From positions 11,532,001 through 11,596,000 of the forward strand of contig OX485809.1 of the NCBI GenBank assembly GCA_950295325.1: a stretch of 64,000 nucleotides of DNA, written 5' to 3'. This DNA comes from Polytrichum commune (Eukaryota > Streptophyta > Polytrichopsida > Polytrichales > Polytrichaceae). The position numbers and the translations under genes were made by a program. The notes below the pieces were generated by a model, which did not search any database, had not been told where the DNA came from, and was given only the letters and a program-made list of their open reading frames with translations. Below, one piece after another: positions 21,174-34,000 of the stretch (the first letter of the stretch is position 1; every line of letters begins with the position of its first letter).

Positions 21174-22351
21174 GGGCCGGTTTACACTACAATGGAGAAG
21201 GCCTCCGGTCGGTCAAGAATGCTTGGCCAAGACATGGTTATATGAGGCAAATGGTGGATGTGCCGGAGAAGAATTAAAGGCAATAAATATTTCTTAAGGA
21301 GTCTTGACCGGTTGAAGTCTAAACACCTACAGGAGAAGTTTAGCAGAGAAGTCCACCGGAGAAGTCCACCGGTGAAGAGAAGTTCACCTAATGGTGAAGA
21401 TTTTTGTGATAAAAAACCATAATTCTCTACATTCACATTGCATCAAAAGATTTCAACAAGAATTGTGTTCATAAGAATTGTGTAATATAATGTTCAATTT
21501 TATTCAAAAGATAATGAAAATTGCCAAATTGCCAATTGTCAAGTTTGGCCCATGTAGGAAATAAATGTCTCCTTGGGTGTTTAAGAATGAAGAGGGGAAA
21601 ACCCATACACATTGGACAAAGCACTACTCTTTGGTATTATTTAAGACATGCTCTCCTCTTAATCATCCTCATCAATTTCTCTCTTCTTATCTTTGATCTT
21701 CAATCATGGATAATTGAAGAAGAGAGATTTTGTGCTCTCTAATGATCTTTATGGTTTTGAAGTATTTTATCGTTTCAACTATGGCGATACAAAAAACCAT
21801 CATGTATCACCATAATGCTTCAATTATGATGATGGCATATTTTTTGTTTGGGAGCAAGGAGAGGGTGGTGTGGAAATTTGACCGGCCAAGTGGATATGTG
21901 TCACAATTTCTTCTTGGGTCATATAATGCAAAAATGTTCAAAGATCGTGTACGGGTGAGTAAGCCTACTTTTATTTATTTATGTCATTTGCTTGGACCCA
22001 TGTTGAGCAAGAAAGATACAAAATTAAGACTTTGTATTCCAATTAAAAAAACCAGATCTGAAATCTACGGTCCAGATTTGTTTTTGAAAATTATTTTTTT
22101 ATTGAGTTGGGCTTCTCCAGAGGAGGAGTTTCTTGTCCTGCCTCTTGAGATTGGAGAAGCCCAACTCCAAAAAGTGCCGCCATGTAGGCGGCCATGTCAT
22201 TTTATCATCCATGAGAAAAGTTCACCACCATTGTTTTCTTCATCTAGTGTGAACACCCACCGGTCAAGAGTGCATTTTCGACCAATCACAATTGAGAAAC
22301 GCCCTTTTTTTCATGACCGGTGGACTTCTCCACCGTAGTGTAAACCGGCCC
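21174..22351. mobile_element. deleted PIF/Harbinger element, GGGCCGGTTTACACTAC type
   Basis: Left end GGGCCGGTTTACACTAC; the right end, inverted, is identical. TTA flanks both sides (21171-21173 and 22352-22354). The 1,178-bp interior carries a transposase N-terminal fragment and then sequence returning to the inverted end (GGTGGACTTCTCCACC near 22319-22334, matched by GAGAAGTCCACCGG near 21360). It is an internal-deletion derivative and cannot move by itself. Confidence 0.85.
21820..22060 (+). pseudogene. PIF/Harbinger transposase N-terminal fragment
   Basis: The translation contains FDRPSGYVSQFLLGSYNAKM, then FKDRVRVSKPTFIYLCHLLG and PMLSKKDTKLRLCIPI. This aligns in order with the transposase at 58297-59697 (FERNVGFTDRLLLGSF, then FKQRTRVYHNTFKFLCERLG and PYLQRKDTQMRETI). 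The DDE catalytic domain is absent because the element has lost its centre. The frame runs on to 22338, but the later part is element terminal sequence rather than protein. Confidence 0.72.
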
Positions 22352-22359
22352 TTAGACCC

Positions 22360-23550
22360 ATTTATCACCATGGGCCATGGCCTTGGGAACTCCAAGGTGA
22401 AGTCGTGTAAGGCCGGAATAATGCTCGGACTAGTGACTTTCCTAGCACTTCATTATAGTACATCTTACTACACGTTGTCCACCCAATCATTGTGGGGTGT
22501 CTTGGTGAGCTAATTTTTTTCATCCAACAACGTGGGAACCTAGGGGCTCGCCCTTGGAAGTGACAAGTGTAGGCCAACTTGTATGCACCCATTCAAGGTG
22601 TCCACCTTTGAAAGGAGACAATAGACCTTGAGGTCCTTCTAGTTATTGTGAAGCTTGTTTTGGGGTAACAAACCTATAGAATTAGACCAACTCAAAGATG
22701 AAGCCACATGGTAATCTACACTGGTGAGAACATTGGAGTCATCTCATCTTTCCAAGAGTTGTGACCATAAATTTGCGTGTGCCCATTCGAAGGCTACACC
22801 ATGGAAAATTTTGATTGAAATTTGTGTGAACATGGGCTTTCAAGTATAGTGTATAGATACTAGATCGGATTGGTGCCATCTTGACATTTGCGCATGTGCA
22901 TACACATTATGAAATAGAACTATGGGTATTCAAAATCCCCCCCCCCCAGATTTGTTGTAACCTACATCATTAGGCCATGATGTTAGAAACATTGTGTCGT
23001 TAATATGTCATCCCCACTTGCACAGGTCATGTGCATGTGCCTTGTGGGATCACAAATGGGCCGCCAACCCACTTTTCAATTTCATAATTATATAAGAATC
23101 ACCACAATTTTTTCATTGTTTGGTGGGCAATGGTGCTACAATGGCCACCACCAAATTATTTGTTGTATACAATAGAGCTTCAACTTGAATATTATTTAAA
23201 TATCATCATATCAATGTGGGTTTCGTACACACAAGAAATCATGTTAAATCAAGAATTGTGAGGTTTTGAAGTGTCGCGGTCTCCTCTTTTGTGTTGGACC
23301 CACCTTTGTAGAATCCAATGAAACATTATCCATTTCATGTCATGTAGGACTTCATGTCCACGTTCAAGCTTTGTTGGTTCATTTACTATGTTATGAAGCT
23401 CAATGATTACTAGGGAACAAAGGAATTCGAATGGATGAAAAATCTATGTGTTGTCCTACACGGCCATGCATGTCACAACCCTTGCTAGTTCCCCTTGACT
23501 ATATTGACCATTTTTGTTTCTAGCAAGGGTCACGAGCACTAACCCTTTGC
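22360..23550. other. no gene recognised
   Basis: Unassigned intergenic DNA. A C-run occurs at 22937-22947, and a short fragment related to MITE family A lies near 23420. No supported coding frame. Confidence 0.5.
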
Positions 23551-24600
23551 ATTCCGCCATGCTAATGGTTAGCTCCTCCTACCCTGGACCTTATAGTTCA
23601 TAGGAGGGGAACCAACCCTCCTACTTTGCTTCCGGGACTCACCCCCTTAATCGGTAATTAATTCTTAGATGTGGACTTCCATCCATGAAAGTCCAAGCTT
23701 ATGTTGATCATCGCGTTGCCAGAGCAACACTATAACAACCCGAACCATACTAGGCATCTATGCCCTCACATTGGGCCAAAGCCCATGGAGGCCGTGCCGT
23801 TCGGCCTCGGGTGGGTGAGGCCACACCACCTCACCCATATAAGCCTCTAGGACTTTTGGTAGGGCCCCTACCCTACCGTCAAGAAACCTTTTTGTCTCTC
23901 TACCAAGAGTTGGGGCCAAGTAGACATTTTCCCTTAGCCGCTAGGGCTAGAAGCCCAAAGCAACTTCAGAACATCATGACTTGCTTGTATGATGTCCGAT
24001 GCATACAAGCGACCACTCCATCGTCATATACGTTTCATGTAGATGCCGATGGACTGTTCACTTGCCCCATTCGGGCAAGTATTGAGAAAGTTGTGCCTAT
24101 TCAAACCTTGCTAGTCCCGGCAGCCACTCCCAGGCCACTGCTGTACCATGGCTCTGTCCCGGGACGGCGCCCCACTCAAATTGCTACATCTCCTAGCTCA
24201 CACCTCCTATTGAGGTGTTCTTGAGCATTCTAGAATTCACACGCCATAAGCCACTCATAGTTGATGGCCTTACCCTTGTGCCACCTAGTCTCCATGGGTA
24301 GGAGGCGTTCCCAACACCCGGGCCCTCACCCACACTAGAATCACTTGGGCCCTCTCACCAACGGCGCCACAAGTCCCGGGTGTCACTCCGGGGTCCCCCT
24401 TGTGCCCATGGTGGTTTGGGCACTCCTCATGGAGAGGTGCGCGACAATGCAAGTGGATAAAGTTTCATGGTCTACCGCATATTGCGTTAGGCCCATCAAA
24501 AAAAGGTGGGTCCAATACAAAGCTAAGGCCCATGGTAATCAATCAATTGCCATTGGCTTTTAGAATAATTATATTGCCATGGTAAGGACCTGAACTCAAC
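23550..24600. other. GC-richer unassigned stretch
   Basis: This stretch is clearly richer in C and G than its surroundings. It has a 154-codon plus-strand frame at 23760-24224 with no recognisable motif, and runs such as GGGCCCTCACC. It could be an LTR or leader from a retrotransposon, judging by composition and the CACCCATATAAGCC motif near 23833. No matching second copy was found in the window, so this is weak. Confidence 0.25.
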
Positions 24601-24649
24601 ATATGTTGTTGTCCCTCAACATGGAGACTTTCAGTTTTCACCATATGTC

Positions 24650-24862
24650 CGGGGATATTTTTGGGCATAATTTGTCAAGATCCTAGTGTTTCCACGTCCA
24701 ACCGGTGACATGGTGACATCTTTCGGTTCTTCTTTATTAAATTGGGATACGTTTTATAAATTCCTCTAAAGTGGTATGTAATTTTCATAAAGTCTTGAAC
24801 TTCAACCAATTCTTTCTCAAACTCTACAAGTTCATATGTAACTAGCAATTGGTTCTCCCAAT
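24650..24862 (+). repeat. dispersed repeat R2, copy 2
   Basis: Pairs with 16600-16812 over its whole length, including GTCTTGAACTTCAACCAAT and GTAACTAGCAATTGGTTCTC. Confidence 0.7.
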
Positions 24863-25786
24863 TCATTGCTTTTCACTAAGCTTGAGGGTCATTCAATTGC
24901 TAAAACGGTTCTAGTTCCCACAATACAACCATTGGATGATTTTCAAGGCTCCTTAGTTTCTCACAGTCATGGCTCTTGGTTTCTGTGTAAAACAACCCTT
25001 AGATCCACCTCTTTCAAGCGGGTTGATGCAAAATGTGATGAACCATAATACCTTATCCATTACATGTCATGTAAGACTATCAATAGGTTTTTATACATTA
25101 AAACTTCATGGATCCCTTAGGCTCTCAAGCTCTAGTATAGAGTGAATGGGGCGGTCTCGATATTTCCTACCAATGAGAGATTTCATATTTCAATGATCAC
25201 GGGTCCTCAAGCTCTAGTGTCCTCAAGCTACAATATATGATGCCCCTACTTGACATGGCATATCAATTTGAATGCCACACTAGTTTGTCTATGAGAAATG
25301 TGGGCCCAATTCAATCACTTCTCTTGATTAGATACCACTATTTGCATGATGTGTAGTGTGGATCTAAGAACAAACACAACAAAGACATGTCCTTAAAAAA
25401 GAGTGGACAAAGTCCTTGTAATTCATTAACCAACATAGACTTAAGATTAACCAATTGAATTGACACCACAACATTCTTCAACGCCTGACACATTTTTGGT
25501 GGGGCCGGAATCATAAGTTTAGAATCGATTCTAGAATATATTCTCGAATTGTTTGCATCCTCATGTAACTTGAATTCGAAGTTGAGGTTGAAGTACCATA
25601 GAGATGCCGATTAGACATGTAAGAGCCATGTGTGTGAATGAGCTAGGACAATGACTAGGAAAGTGAGAGGTAGGTGTGTCAATAGGTTGTTCCAACATAC
25701 AATGACTGGATCGCAACTCATCCCGGCTACAATAATATTCCTACTCTATTTGCCTAGTAGACCATGAAAAACTAACTGAATAATAA

Positions 25787-26236
25787 GGGCCACTTCACAC
25801 ATGAGACCGAGACCCTGTGACCATTACACTCCAAGTTCGTTTCACACTACTCTTGAGGGACCACCGGAGTAGGTGAATGCAAGATGGATGTCAAGTCTAC
25901 ATGGATTCCTACATGGTATCAAATGGACCATGTTTCATGGTCACTTGGATTATTTTCAAAAAATAATCCACCTCTTATTTAGGCCTAACACGAAACCAGG
26001 AGACCATGGCACTTCAAACGCTCACAACCGTTGATTTATTCTATATTAACATGTGTGAGGACCCGCGTGAATAGACATTCGTTGAAATAGCATTTGGTTG
26101 AGGGCCCGGTCACATGTGACTTCACACTACACTTGAGGGTCGGTGACCACACTACATGATTTTTGGAGGTGTCTTGGGACGGACTTTGGACACTTTCTTT
26201 TGGGCTCTCATAGGTTCATGGTCACGGCTATGGCCC
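25787..26236. mobile_element. PIF/Harbinger MITE, family A copy 2
   Basis: Starts GGGCCACTTCACACATGAG after TAA and ends in GGCCC before TAA. The right terminus has lost about 20 bases relative to the copy at 17189-17691 (TCACGGCT is followed directly by ATGGCCC), so the right TIR is partly deleted. The interior matches that copy closely, for example GGAGTAGGTGAAT, CAAGATGGAT and AACCAGGAGACCA. Confidence 0.85.
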
Positions 26237-26686
26237 TAAACCACGAAATCCCACAACGTGCATAAACATGTCTCGAAATGTCCCATTTTGAGTTGCCACG
26301 AGGGATGATCAAGTCCATTGTCATTGGCTAGAGTACAAAGACGACCTCAACACAATTGATGTTTATTTCTAGCCCATAAAATTATCTTCCCCGCCTCGGT
26401 GCTATCGCTATTTGATCAAGAATTGGACTTTGGAGAGCAATTCTTACTCTTACCTCTTCATCCTTGTGCGTTGGAGGCATAGCACCTTATACTGCATCAC
26501 GGAATACTGTGATCAATGTAAGGCCAACGAGCTCATATTCATGCCGGTATTTATGTACGGCATTATTTTTTCTTTCCTTGTGTGTTGGGCTCTTGAAATG
26601 TTGGCACTGTCAGAACCCACCATGTGACCCTATAATCAATAAGAACTAGGTTAAGCAAACTAGGCAAGAGCTTACAACCCCGGGCT

Positions 26687-27615
26687 AGATCACATTTTCA
26701 TTCAATTGGGCCCCACCCCCTCCCACGCCTCCTTCAGTGCCCGGTCTTCTTGCTTGCACATGCGTGGGAACTCTTACGTGTTGGGAACCAATGTGACATT
26801 ATTTGGTCACTTAAGCCATTAACCTCCTTTGGCATGTGAAAGAACTTCATCAATGAACTTGGGAATAATGAAAATGATATCAACTTGAACATTCGTAATT
26901 TTGATGGGGTATTGTCACATTGGTTCCCGACGGGGAAGAGTTCCAAACCTTGGACAATTGCCAAATTAACTATAGTTAACTATATTTTTTTTCAATACAT
27001 TTTAGGGACACAACTATAGTTAACTATAAAATTTCAATCCAATATGAAGAACAACTATAGTTAATTATAAAATTTTCAAACTGATTTGAAGAACAACTAT
27101 AGTTAAGTAGAAAAATTTTAGACCAAATTCAGAAACTATAGCTAACTAGAAAATTCCAAGTATTATTATATATTCAAAGAAGTTTGCCTCTTGATTTGCT
27201 TCAGTTTAAGGTCTTTAATATGCTCAAGCCACTAAGGATCGTCAAGAAACGCCTTTATATGATCACTCATAATGTTAAGCTTTGGAACAACCTCCATGTA
27301 CACCACCAACACAAATAACACACTAGTGACATCACAACACTACAACATAGTTCCGTGAACGGGTTGCGCTCAACTTTAGTTAACTAGATATAACTATACT
27401 TAACTAGATATTTTGGCAAACTGAATTCTGAACAACTATTGGCAGGTTAAATTGCGAACAACTATAATTACGAAAGGCAAGTAGTCAACTAAGAGTTGAA
27501 TTAGTTGTCAAAGGTTTGAAGAATTCCCACACATGTGCGGGCAGGAAGACCGGGCAGTGAAGGAGGCGTGGGAGGGTTGGGGCCCAACCAAATGAAGATG
27601 TGATCTAGCCCAGGG
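26687..27615. mobile_element. fold-back element with palindromic interior
   Basis: The left arm at about 26687-26776 (GGGCTAGATCACATTTTCAT through CTCCCACGCCTCCTTCA to GTGGGAACTCTT) is the inverse of the right arm at about 27525-27613. A second inverted pair lies inside: GGGAACCAATGTGAC near 26780-26796 against GTCACATTGGTTCCC near 26915-26929. The middle is filled with AACTATAGTTAA-type repeats. No transposase frame was seen and target duplications were not resolved. Confidence 0.65.
26968..27145. repeat. tandem palindromic AACTATAGTTAA repeats
   Basis: Four spaced copies, about 45-50 bases apart, of a unit centred on the palindrome TTAACTATAGTTAA, followed by an A/T run and GAACAA. Degenerate copies continue to about 27420. 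Confidence 0.75.
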
Positions 27616-27639
27616 CGAGTTAACATGCGTGTTGCAAAG

Positions 27640-30240
27640 AAGAAATTGGGGTTGAATTGGACCCCAATTTCTCCCCCCACTTTGCGGTTAGCATTGATAT
27701 CCACATTAGCTTACCTTAATACACGCGTCCATACAAATAATAGTACTCTAATGCCATCGAATATCTTAGGAAACTTGTTGCTATGATGGTAAAGCAAACC
27801 CCATTTTGACTTCCCTAACAATCTGAGCTGGAGGCCTTTGACCCCAATTGACTTGGAAGACCGACCACAATGGATGGATATGTAGATGCCCCCCACAAGT
27901 ATCTTCATCTATTCATCCATCAATCCACGAAACCATCCATCCTTCAGATCATCCACCCCGCCCCGTGCTCCAAGTCCCAGAATTCTTGGGATCTTCCTTC
28001 TTCCCAGAATCCACCGCCGCTTCTCCCTTTGGTCAATCTCTCCTCTTATAAGCTCGAAAGAGCTTTCATGATCCTCCAGTTTTCGAAAAGCCCCTCAGAT
28101 GCATTCCATTTCCAAGCTCCCCGAAATATCATCACAAATCCCATTCACAGCCTCACCGATGGGCTTGTCGAGCTCCCGATTTTGGAGACATTGCTCCTGA
28201 TTCAACATCGTCGTCGGCAATGCTGTAGGTGCACAAATCATCTTCTTTGCCCAACATATGGAAGACATCTAATTAAGCTATTATATGTTTATGGATACTG
28301 CTGTTGAGTTTTCTTTGCTCCTTGTTTCCATCTCCAAAGGTAATGCTCATGGTGGCTCCTCCATTATATACTTCCTCAACATTGCCGCTGAAAGCTCAGG
28401 CCCGGCTACTTCTTTTTCTGTGCCTTAGGTTTATGGGAATTTCCCTTTCCTGCTTGGAGTGGATTTTTTGGGAGATTATTTGGAGATTTCTGTTAGATTT
28501 GTTGGAGAGTTGGGTAAATTATTTGGGTGGGTCCGTTGTTTCCATCTTCAGTAGCACTTGGTCGTGGTACTACCTATTTAGGAAGTATTACTGCAGTGTT
28601 GATGCATGTTGTTCCTATTTAAGATCAAGGTCAGTGTTGTGGACTCAAAGTGTTTTAGAGCAAGTTATGGGTGTGTAAGATTTTATGTGATTTGTTTCTT
28701 CGCAGGCATGCATGCATGCACGCATACACGCTTGTTTGTTTTGAGGGTAGAAATGAACAGATCTTGTTCAAGATGAGTGAGATTTTTCCCCTTTGTGGCT
28801 CCTGAATCCCTTGGTTGGGGACTTATTTCTTATAACCTCCAGGTCTGGTACGTTTCGCAAAGGTCCTCATGTTTTGGTACTCTGAGTTATGGGTTCATAT
28901 GTAATTAGGGTGCTCGGTGAACTGCGATAGCGGAGGGATGGTGTAGTTTTTTCGGAGTATTTCTTTCCTCTTCTGATCCCACAAACTCTTATAAGCCAAA
29001 GGTTGAACATTATTGCAGAAATTCTTGGTGGTTGGTAGAATTCAGAAACTGTTACACTGAAACTCTTCTGTTCCAATTTCCCGCGCAGTTCTTTATTGCA
29101 CCCTTCCTTGTTGATAGGAGACGAGAGGAAAGACTTGGCTTTAAATGTATTTTGTTCTTCCGTGACCAGGTTGGTTGATCACCCTCTCGCTACAGGTTAT
29201 TGTGCATGTTTACAGGATATCAATGCTTCCTGTTGCGGTTGTAATTACAGCTTGTGAGCGAAAGCAGGTCCGTGAGGGTGATGTTGGGAGTAGAAGAACC
29301 GTTCCTTACTGTCACTTAACATCAGGCCGACTATAACATAACGAACATTTAGTAGCCGTGAGCGCAACGATAATTAGGTCAAACCTTCATGTTGAAGGTT
29401 TGCAACGTCTTTGCAGAAGCTCCCCCCGTGTGATGCTGTCCACGCTTTACGTACTTGCACAGACTGCTCGAGTTAAGGCAAACTCAGCGACCGTTGCTTT
29501 TCTCAGTAATGTAAATATTGTATTATGTTATGATGATTTTTGTACAGTGTGCAGGCATTATTACACTTCTTTAGTCGTGACTCGTGCAGTCAGTAAGGGA
29601 TTGACGGCACGCCTGCTGTGGGTTGTCATGTTTGCAACATACAGTTACAGTAAGTTAAGTATTGAGTATGCCATGACAGTCTTTGCCACCTATCCACGTG
29701 GATGGTGCTGTCAAGACAGCCAGTTTAATACACATCTATTTCTGCAACATCGCCATTGTGGACCCACATACCCTTGATTTAATGCACAAAAGTAGGGATT
29801 GCAGTGGGCATTGGGGTTTGGGGGACCCACTTCGGAGAACATGCGGTTCACACGTGAGCTCATCTGGCATCTCAATAGGGGCATCCAGGCTGGACCAACA
29901 TGAGCCTATGTTTCCTTTTCTGGGATGCAGAATGATACATTTGGGTTGTGTGTTTTTGGATGCTTGCAATGTATGGCTGTTCTTGGACCTAGATGATTGA
30001 TGAGAAGGCCATCGGCGAGAAAACCATGACACAACTGGATAAGGAAGACAATGTGACGTGTTTGTCACGCCTTTGCCATTGTTGCAAGACATGGATGATT
30101 GTTGATGAGTTTCTGGGCCTTGGAGTCGGTGCCCACAGCTGAATGCCATATCCCTGTTGTTTTTGGGAGCTCTAATGAATGTGCAATGTGGACTTCTGAA
30201 TCATCAAGATTATAACTTAACCCAGATCTTGTGAAGCCTG
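27640..30240. other. upstream region of the YSL gene, probable promoter or 5' UTR
   Basis: There is no convincing protein gene here. Near 27950-28080 the DNA turns C/T-rich (CCACCCCGCCCC, CTTCCTTCTTCC, TCTCCCTTTGG), as plant promoters and 5' leaders often do. Plausible donors (CCAAAGGTAATG near 28337) and acceptors (CTTCGCAGG near 28698) exist. A noncoding first exon of the YSL gene could lie here, but I cannot place it from sequence alone. Confidence 0.35.
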
Positions 30241-30244
30241 CAAA

Positions 30245-30935
30245 CCACAATGGCGGACTCAGGTAAACAGAACCTAATGAAGCAGGGAGTGCTAGGCTAA
30301 TAAGGGCCTACGTTTCTTTTCCAGGGATTTGGAATGATATATATTGGTGCAGTCCTGGATGGTTGCAATGTTATGGCTTTTTAGGAAGGATTGAAGCAGG
30401 TCATTCTGTTCAAGGTGCTGATTGTGGGTACTGGTGCAAATTCTGCCATAGTCCTGCTGAGTCTTGGGGATTTGTGGTATTCTGCTAGTACCTGTGCAAG
30501 GTGGTGGGTTGTGAATCATAATCCCCACCTTGAAAGGCTGCCATTTCACAATGGCAGAGTCAGGTAAACCTAACATTAATTTAAAATACACGTGATCAGC
30601 CAGGCAGTTGTTGGGCCTGCATTTGTTGCAACATTTAAAAGCAGATCATACTGTATGAGGGTGCTGATTGTGGGTACTGGTGCAATTTCTGCCATAGTCC
30701 TGCCGAGACTTGGGATTTGTGGCATTCTGCTAGTGCCTGTGCATGATGGGTAGTTGTGTATCATAATCCACATCTTTGAAGGCTGTAATTCACAATGGCA
30801 GTCAAGTAAACATAACCTAAATGAAGGATGCAGGTGATTGGCCAGGCAATTGTTGAGCCTGCAATTGTTGCTACATTTAAAGTAGGTCATTCTGTGCAAG
30901 GGTGCTGATTGTGGGTAGTGGTGTAAATTCTGCCT
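30245..30935 (+). repeat. ~243-bp tandem repeat just upstream of the YSL coding start
   Basis: About three diverged units. The landmark GTGCTGATTGTGGGTA occurs at 30415, 30661 and 30902, giving spacings of 246 and 241 bases. Each unit also has AATTCTGCCATAGTCCTGC, TTCACAATGGCAG and (G)GCCAGGCA(G/A)TTGTTG. The last unit runs into TCTGCCTTTCAG at 30929-30940, a good splice acceptor, so the array would end a 5' UTR intron. Confidence 0.8.
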
Positions 30936-31050
30936 TTCAGAACCAGGCCCAAGCCTGCTTGAGCACTTGCTTCCTCAGGAGGACCGAAATTGGGGAAGAG
31001 CCGGCCGCAGTGAGATCAAGTGTGTTGTTGGAGCTTCGAGGAGTACTGCA

Positions 31051-34000
31051 ATGGGCATGAATGGAGGGGGTGAGAATGAGCTCATCCATCGCCGGGCAGG
31101 GCATGCAGGCGCAGCAGAGGATCATCACCATAAAATTCCTGGCACCCACATGGCAGCCAGTGGGATGATGGATGACTCCAAAGTGGCAGACATGACGGAG
31201 CCCACGGGGCGCTATCCCATGGACATCATCAACACCAAAGGGGATGCTGGCACCATTGAGGATGCCTTCAAGGATATGGAGGTTCCGCGGTGGCAGGATC
31301 AAATCACAGTGAGGGCCCTGTTTGTGTCACTTGTTTTGGGCACCTTGTTCTGCGTCATTGCTCATAAGCTGATGCTCACTGTGGGTGTGCTGCCCTCCTT
31401 GAATATTTCGGCGGGGTTACTGGGGTTCTTCTTCATCAGGCTGTGGACAGCAGTGACTACCAAGATGGGGTTTGTCACCACACCCTTCACAAGGCAAGAA
31501 AACACCGTCATTCAGACCTGTGTAGTGGCCTGCTACGGACTCGTCTTCAGTGGTATGTCAAATTCATTCGTCACCATCATCAGCTCCAATGCATATTGGT
31601 GTGTTTAGGCTTGAGGTCTCTGGGATGTTAACTGCAAGTAAAAACTTCAATTGGTGATGCTGCTTCAGTTATAGACCGCACATGTCCTTGAATCTGGGTT
31701 TCAAATCTTTAAGCAAGGACAGTAAACTCAAATTTATTAAGAAGTGAATGAATCGTATTGTACTGAGTGAATGCTGGGGAGACCTAAGTGATTACACTTC
31801 CTGTTTTTTACCATTCTGATTCAGCAGTATTATCTTTAGGTCTCATGATGGCTGCTGGAATATTAGTGGCCATTTAGATGTGTCTGTTGTTCCAAGAAGG
31901 TAAACCTTTTATGTTGTATCTGATGCAGTATCAATGAACATACTTTTGGTTGTAATGCAGGGGGATTCGGCTCATACCTGCTTGGTATGGACCAAAGAAC
32001 ACATGACAGTGTGAATACTGCCAAGTCTACTGGTGGGGACATTCCTGGCAATGAAAATGTGCGGAACCCGGAGCTACCTTGGATTATTGGGTTCCTGTTT
32101 GTTGTGAGCTTTATCGGTATATTCTCCATAGTCACTCTTCGCAAGGTACTCTCTTCCTTCTGCTATCGCTTGCTTTGCAGCCTGTTTTGATTCAGATGTG
32201 ATTGCTGACTCTAAAGGAGAGTAAACACTGCTCTAAATGGAATTGTGGCCATTTGACAAGATTTGTGTGTGTTTTTTCTGTGGCAGATCATGATCCTTGA
32301 TTACAAGCTTACGTACCCTAGTGGTACTGCAACGGGAATACTTATCAACAGCTTTCACTCCCCAGGGGGTGTAGCCATTGCCAAGTATGCTCTCCACTGT
32401 GCCCTTTGGAGACAAGATTGTCTTTTACTACTAAGCCATGCAGTCTGATAGCTTGTAATCACAAGATGAGTAGTAGTGATGATTTCTGTTTTCAAATTTG
32501 AATTGAGGATGAGATCCTTTCCTCTGGAAGTCCTGGAGAGAGGTTTAATGGTGTGCAACATTACATGAGATCAACTATGCAGTCCTTGCTTATACAGATG
32601 TTCCACCTTAATACCTTGAGGTGCAATGCAAATGAGAGGAATTCAAAACTGAGAACTGAATGTTGTGACTTGATGATGAACAGGAAGCAAGTGCGGTGCT
32701 TAGGAAAGTACTTTACATTCAGTTTTTTCTTCAGCTGCTTCAAGTGGTTCTTTAGTGGTGTTGGAGATAATTGCGGATTTGACAATTTCCCAAGTTTAGG
32801 CTTGAAGGCTTATCACAACATGTAATTTAAATCATTATTCCCCTGCAACTACCTGCAAATACCTGTAGTGTTGTGTACACGATATGTATAAGGATGTAGT
32901 CTTGTGTTAACCTTGAGTTAAGTACAATCTTTACATCATTGATTCTTTAGAAGTATGTATCCTTTTTCATGACACAATTTTTTATTCTCCCGTTTTTGAA
33001 GCATACACCATCTTCTCTATTTTTTTTAAGACTCTGGATATGAGAAATGACTGTAATAAGTTTTAACCTGGTCCTTCTTACATAGAAGTACTTGAGGAGT
33101 TAAGTTCTTATATTTCTGAGGATTGTTTACAGGATGTATTTCGACTTCAGCATGACATACATTGGAGCAGGACTTATATGCCCACACATTGTAAATATTT
33201 CTGTGCTGTTGGGGGCAATTGTTTCATGGGGCTTAATGTGGCCACTAATCCAAAATCATGAAGGCGATTGGTACCCAGCCGGCCTCAAAAGCTATGACTT
33301 CAAAGGGCTGTATGGATATAAGGTAATTTCTGCTGTGTCTACTCATAATAGCCTTAATATCAATTTTCAATGGCAGCAATATCAAACAGCACTAGCTGCA
33401 AATTTTTCTCTCCTCCCTCACTGATTTCCACACTCCACGTCAGTGGTCCTTGTTAGCAGAAAGCTATAATACTCCTTTGTCCAAGGTATAGCAGAAAATG
33501 TTATTCTTATACCCCAGAGAAATGTAAGTGGAGTACTTCTTTTGGTTCTGCTGTTTCAATAAGTATAATATTTCCTGTCTAACCTTGGCCTTTCATACTG
33601 CTGTTCAGATATTTGTTACGATGAAAACATCTTATTGGATTTGTCTTGCCACAGGTCTTCATTGCTATTGCAGTTATCCTGGGTGATGGGTTGTATAACT
33701 TCATCAAAGTTTCAATCATCTCTGGCCGGGCTTTATACGTCCATTACCAAAACCGAGATCAGCTTCCAATTGCTGCATCAGGTACTCACTTTTTCATCTC
33801 ATGGACTATAGCTATTACCAAACTTTCTATGACCAGGCAACTCATCAAAGACTCCAGTGGGTGTAAATAGTTTATTTACCTAATATCTGGGGTGACATAG
33901 AACAGGCATGAAACCTGACAAGCGCTTGAATTATAAGAACATTCAGTGAATGTTGGCCATTTTATCATGTGTCTGGGCTTTGCTAATGTGACAAACCATG

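Noticed and set aside
21730-22338. Intact 202-residue transposase
   Set aside because: Only the first third aligns with Harbinger transposase; the remainder is element terminal sequence read through, and the catalytic domain is absent.
23760-24224. 154-codon frame as a gene
   Set aside because: No recognisable motif, and its length is explained by the GC-richer composition of this stretch, which has few stop codons.
30967-31050. YSL N-terminal extension of 28 residues
   Set aside because: The frame is open here but contains no ATG before 31051; the upstream initiation would need TTG.
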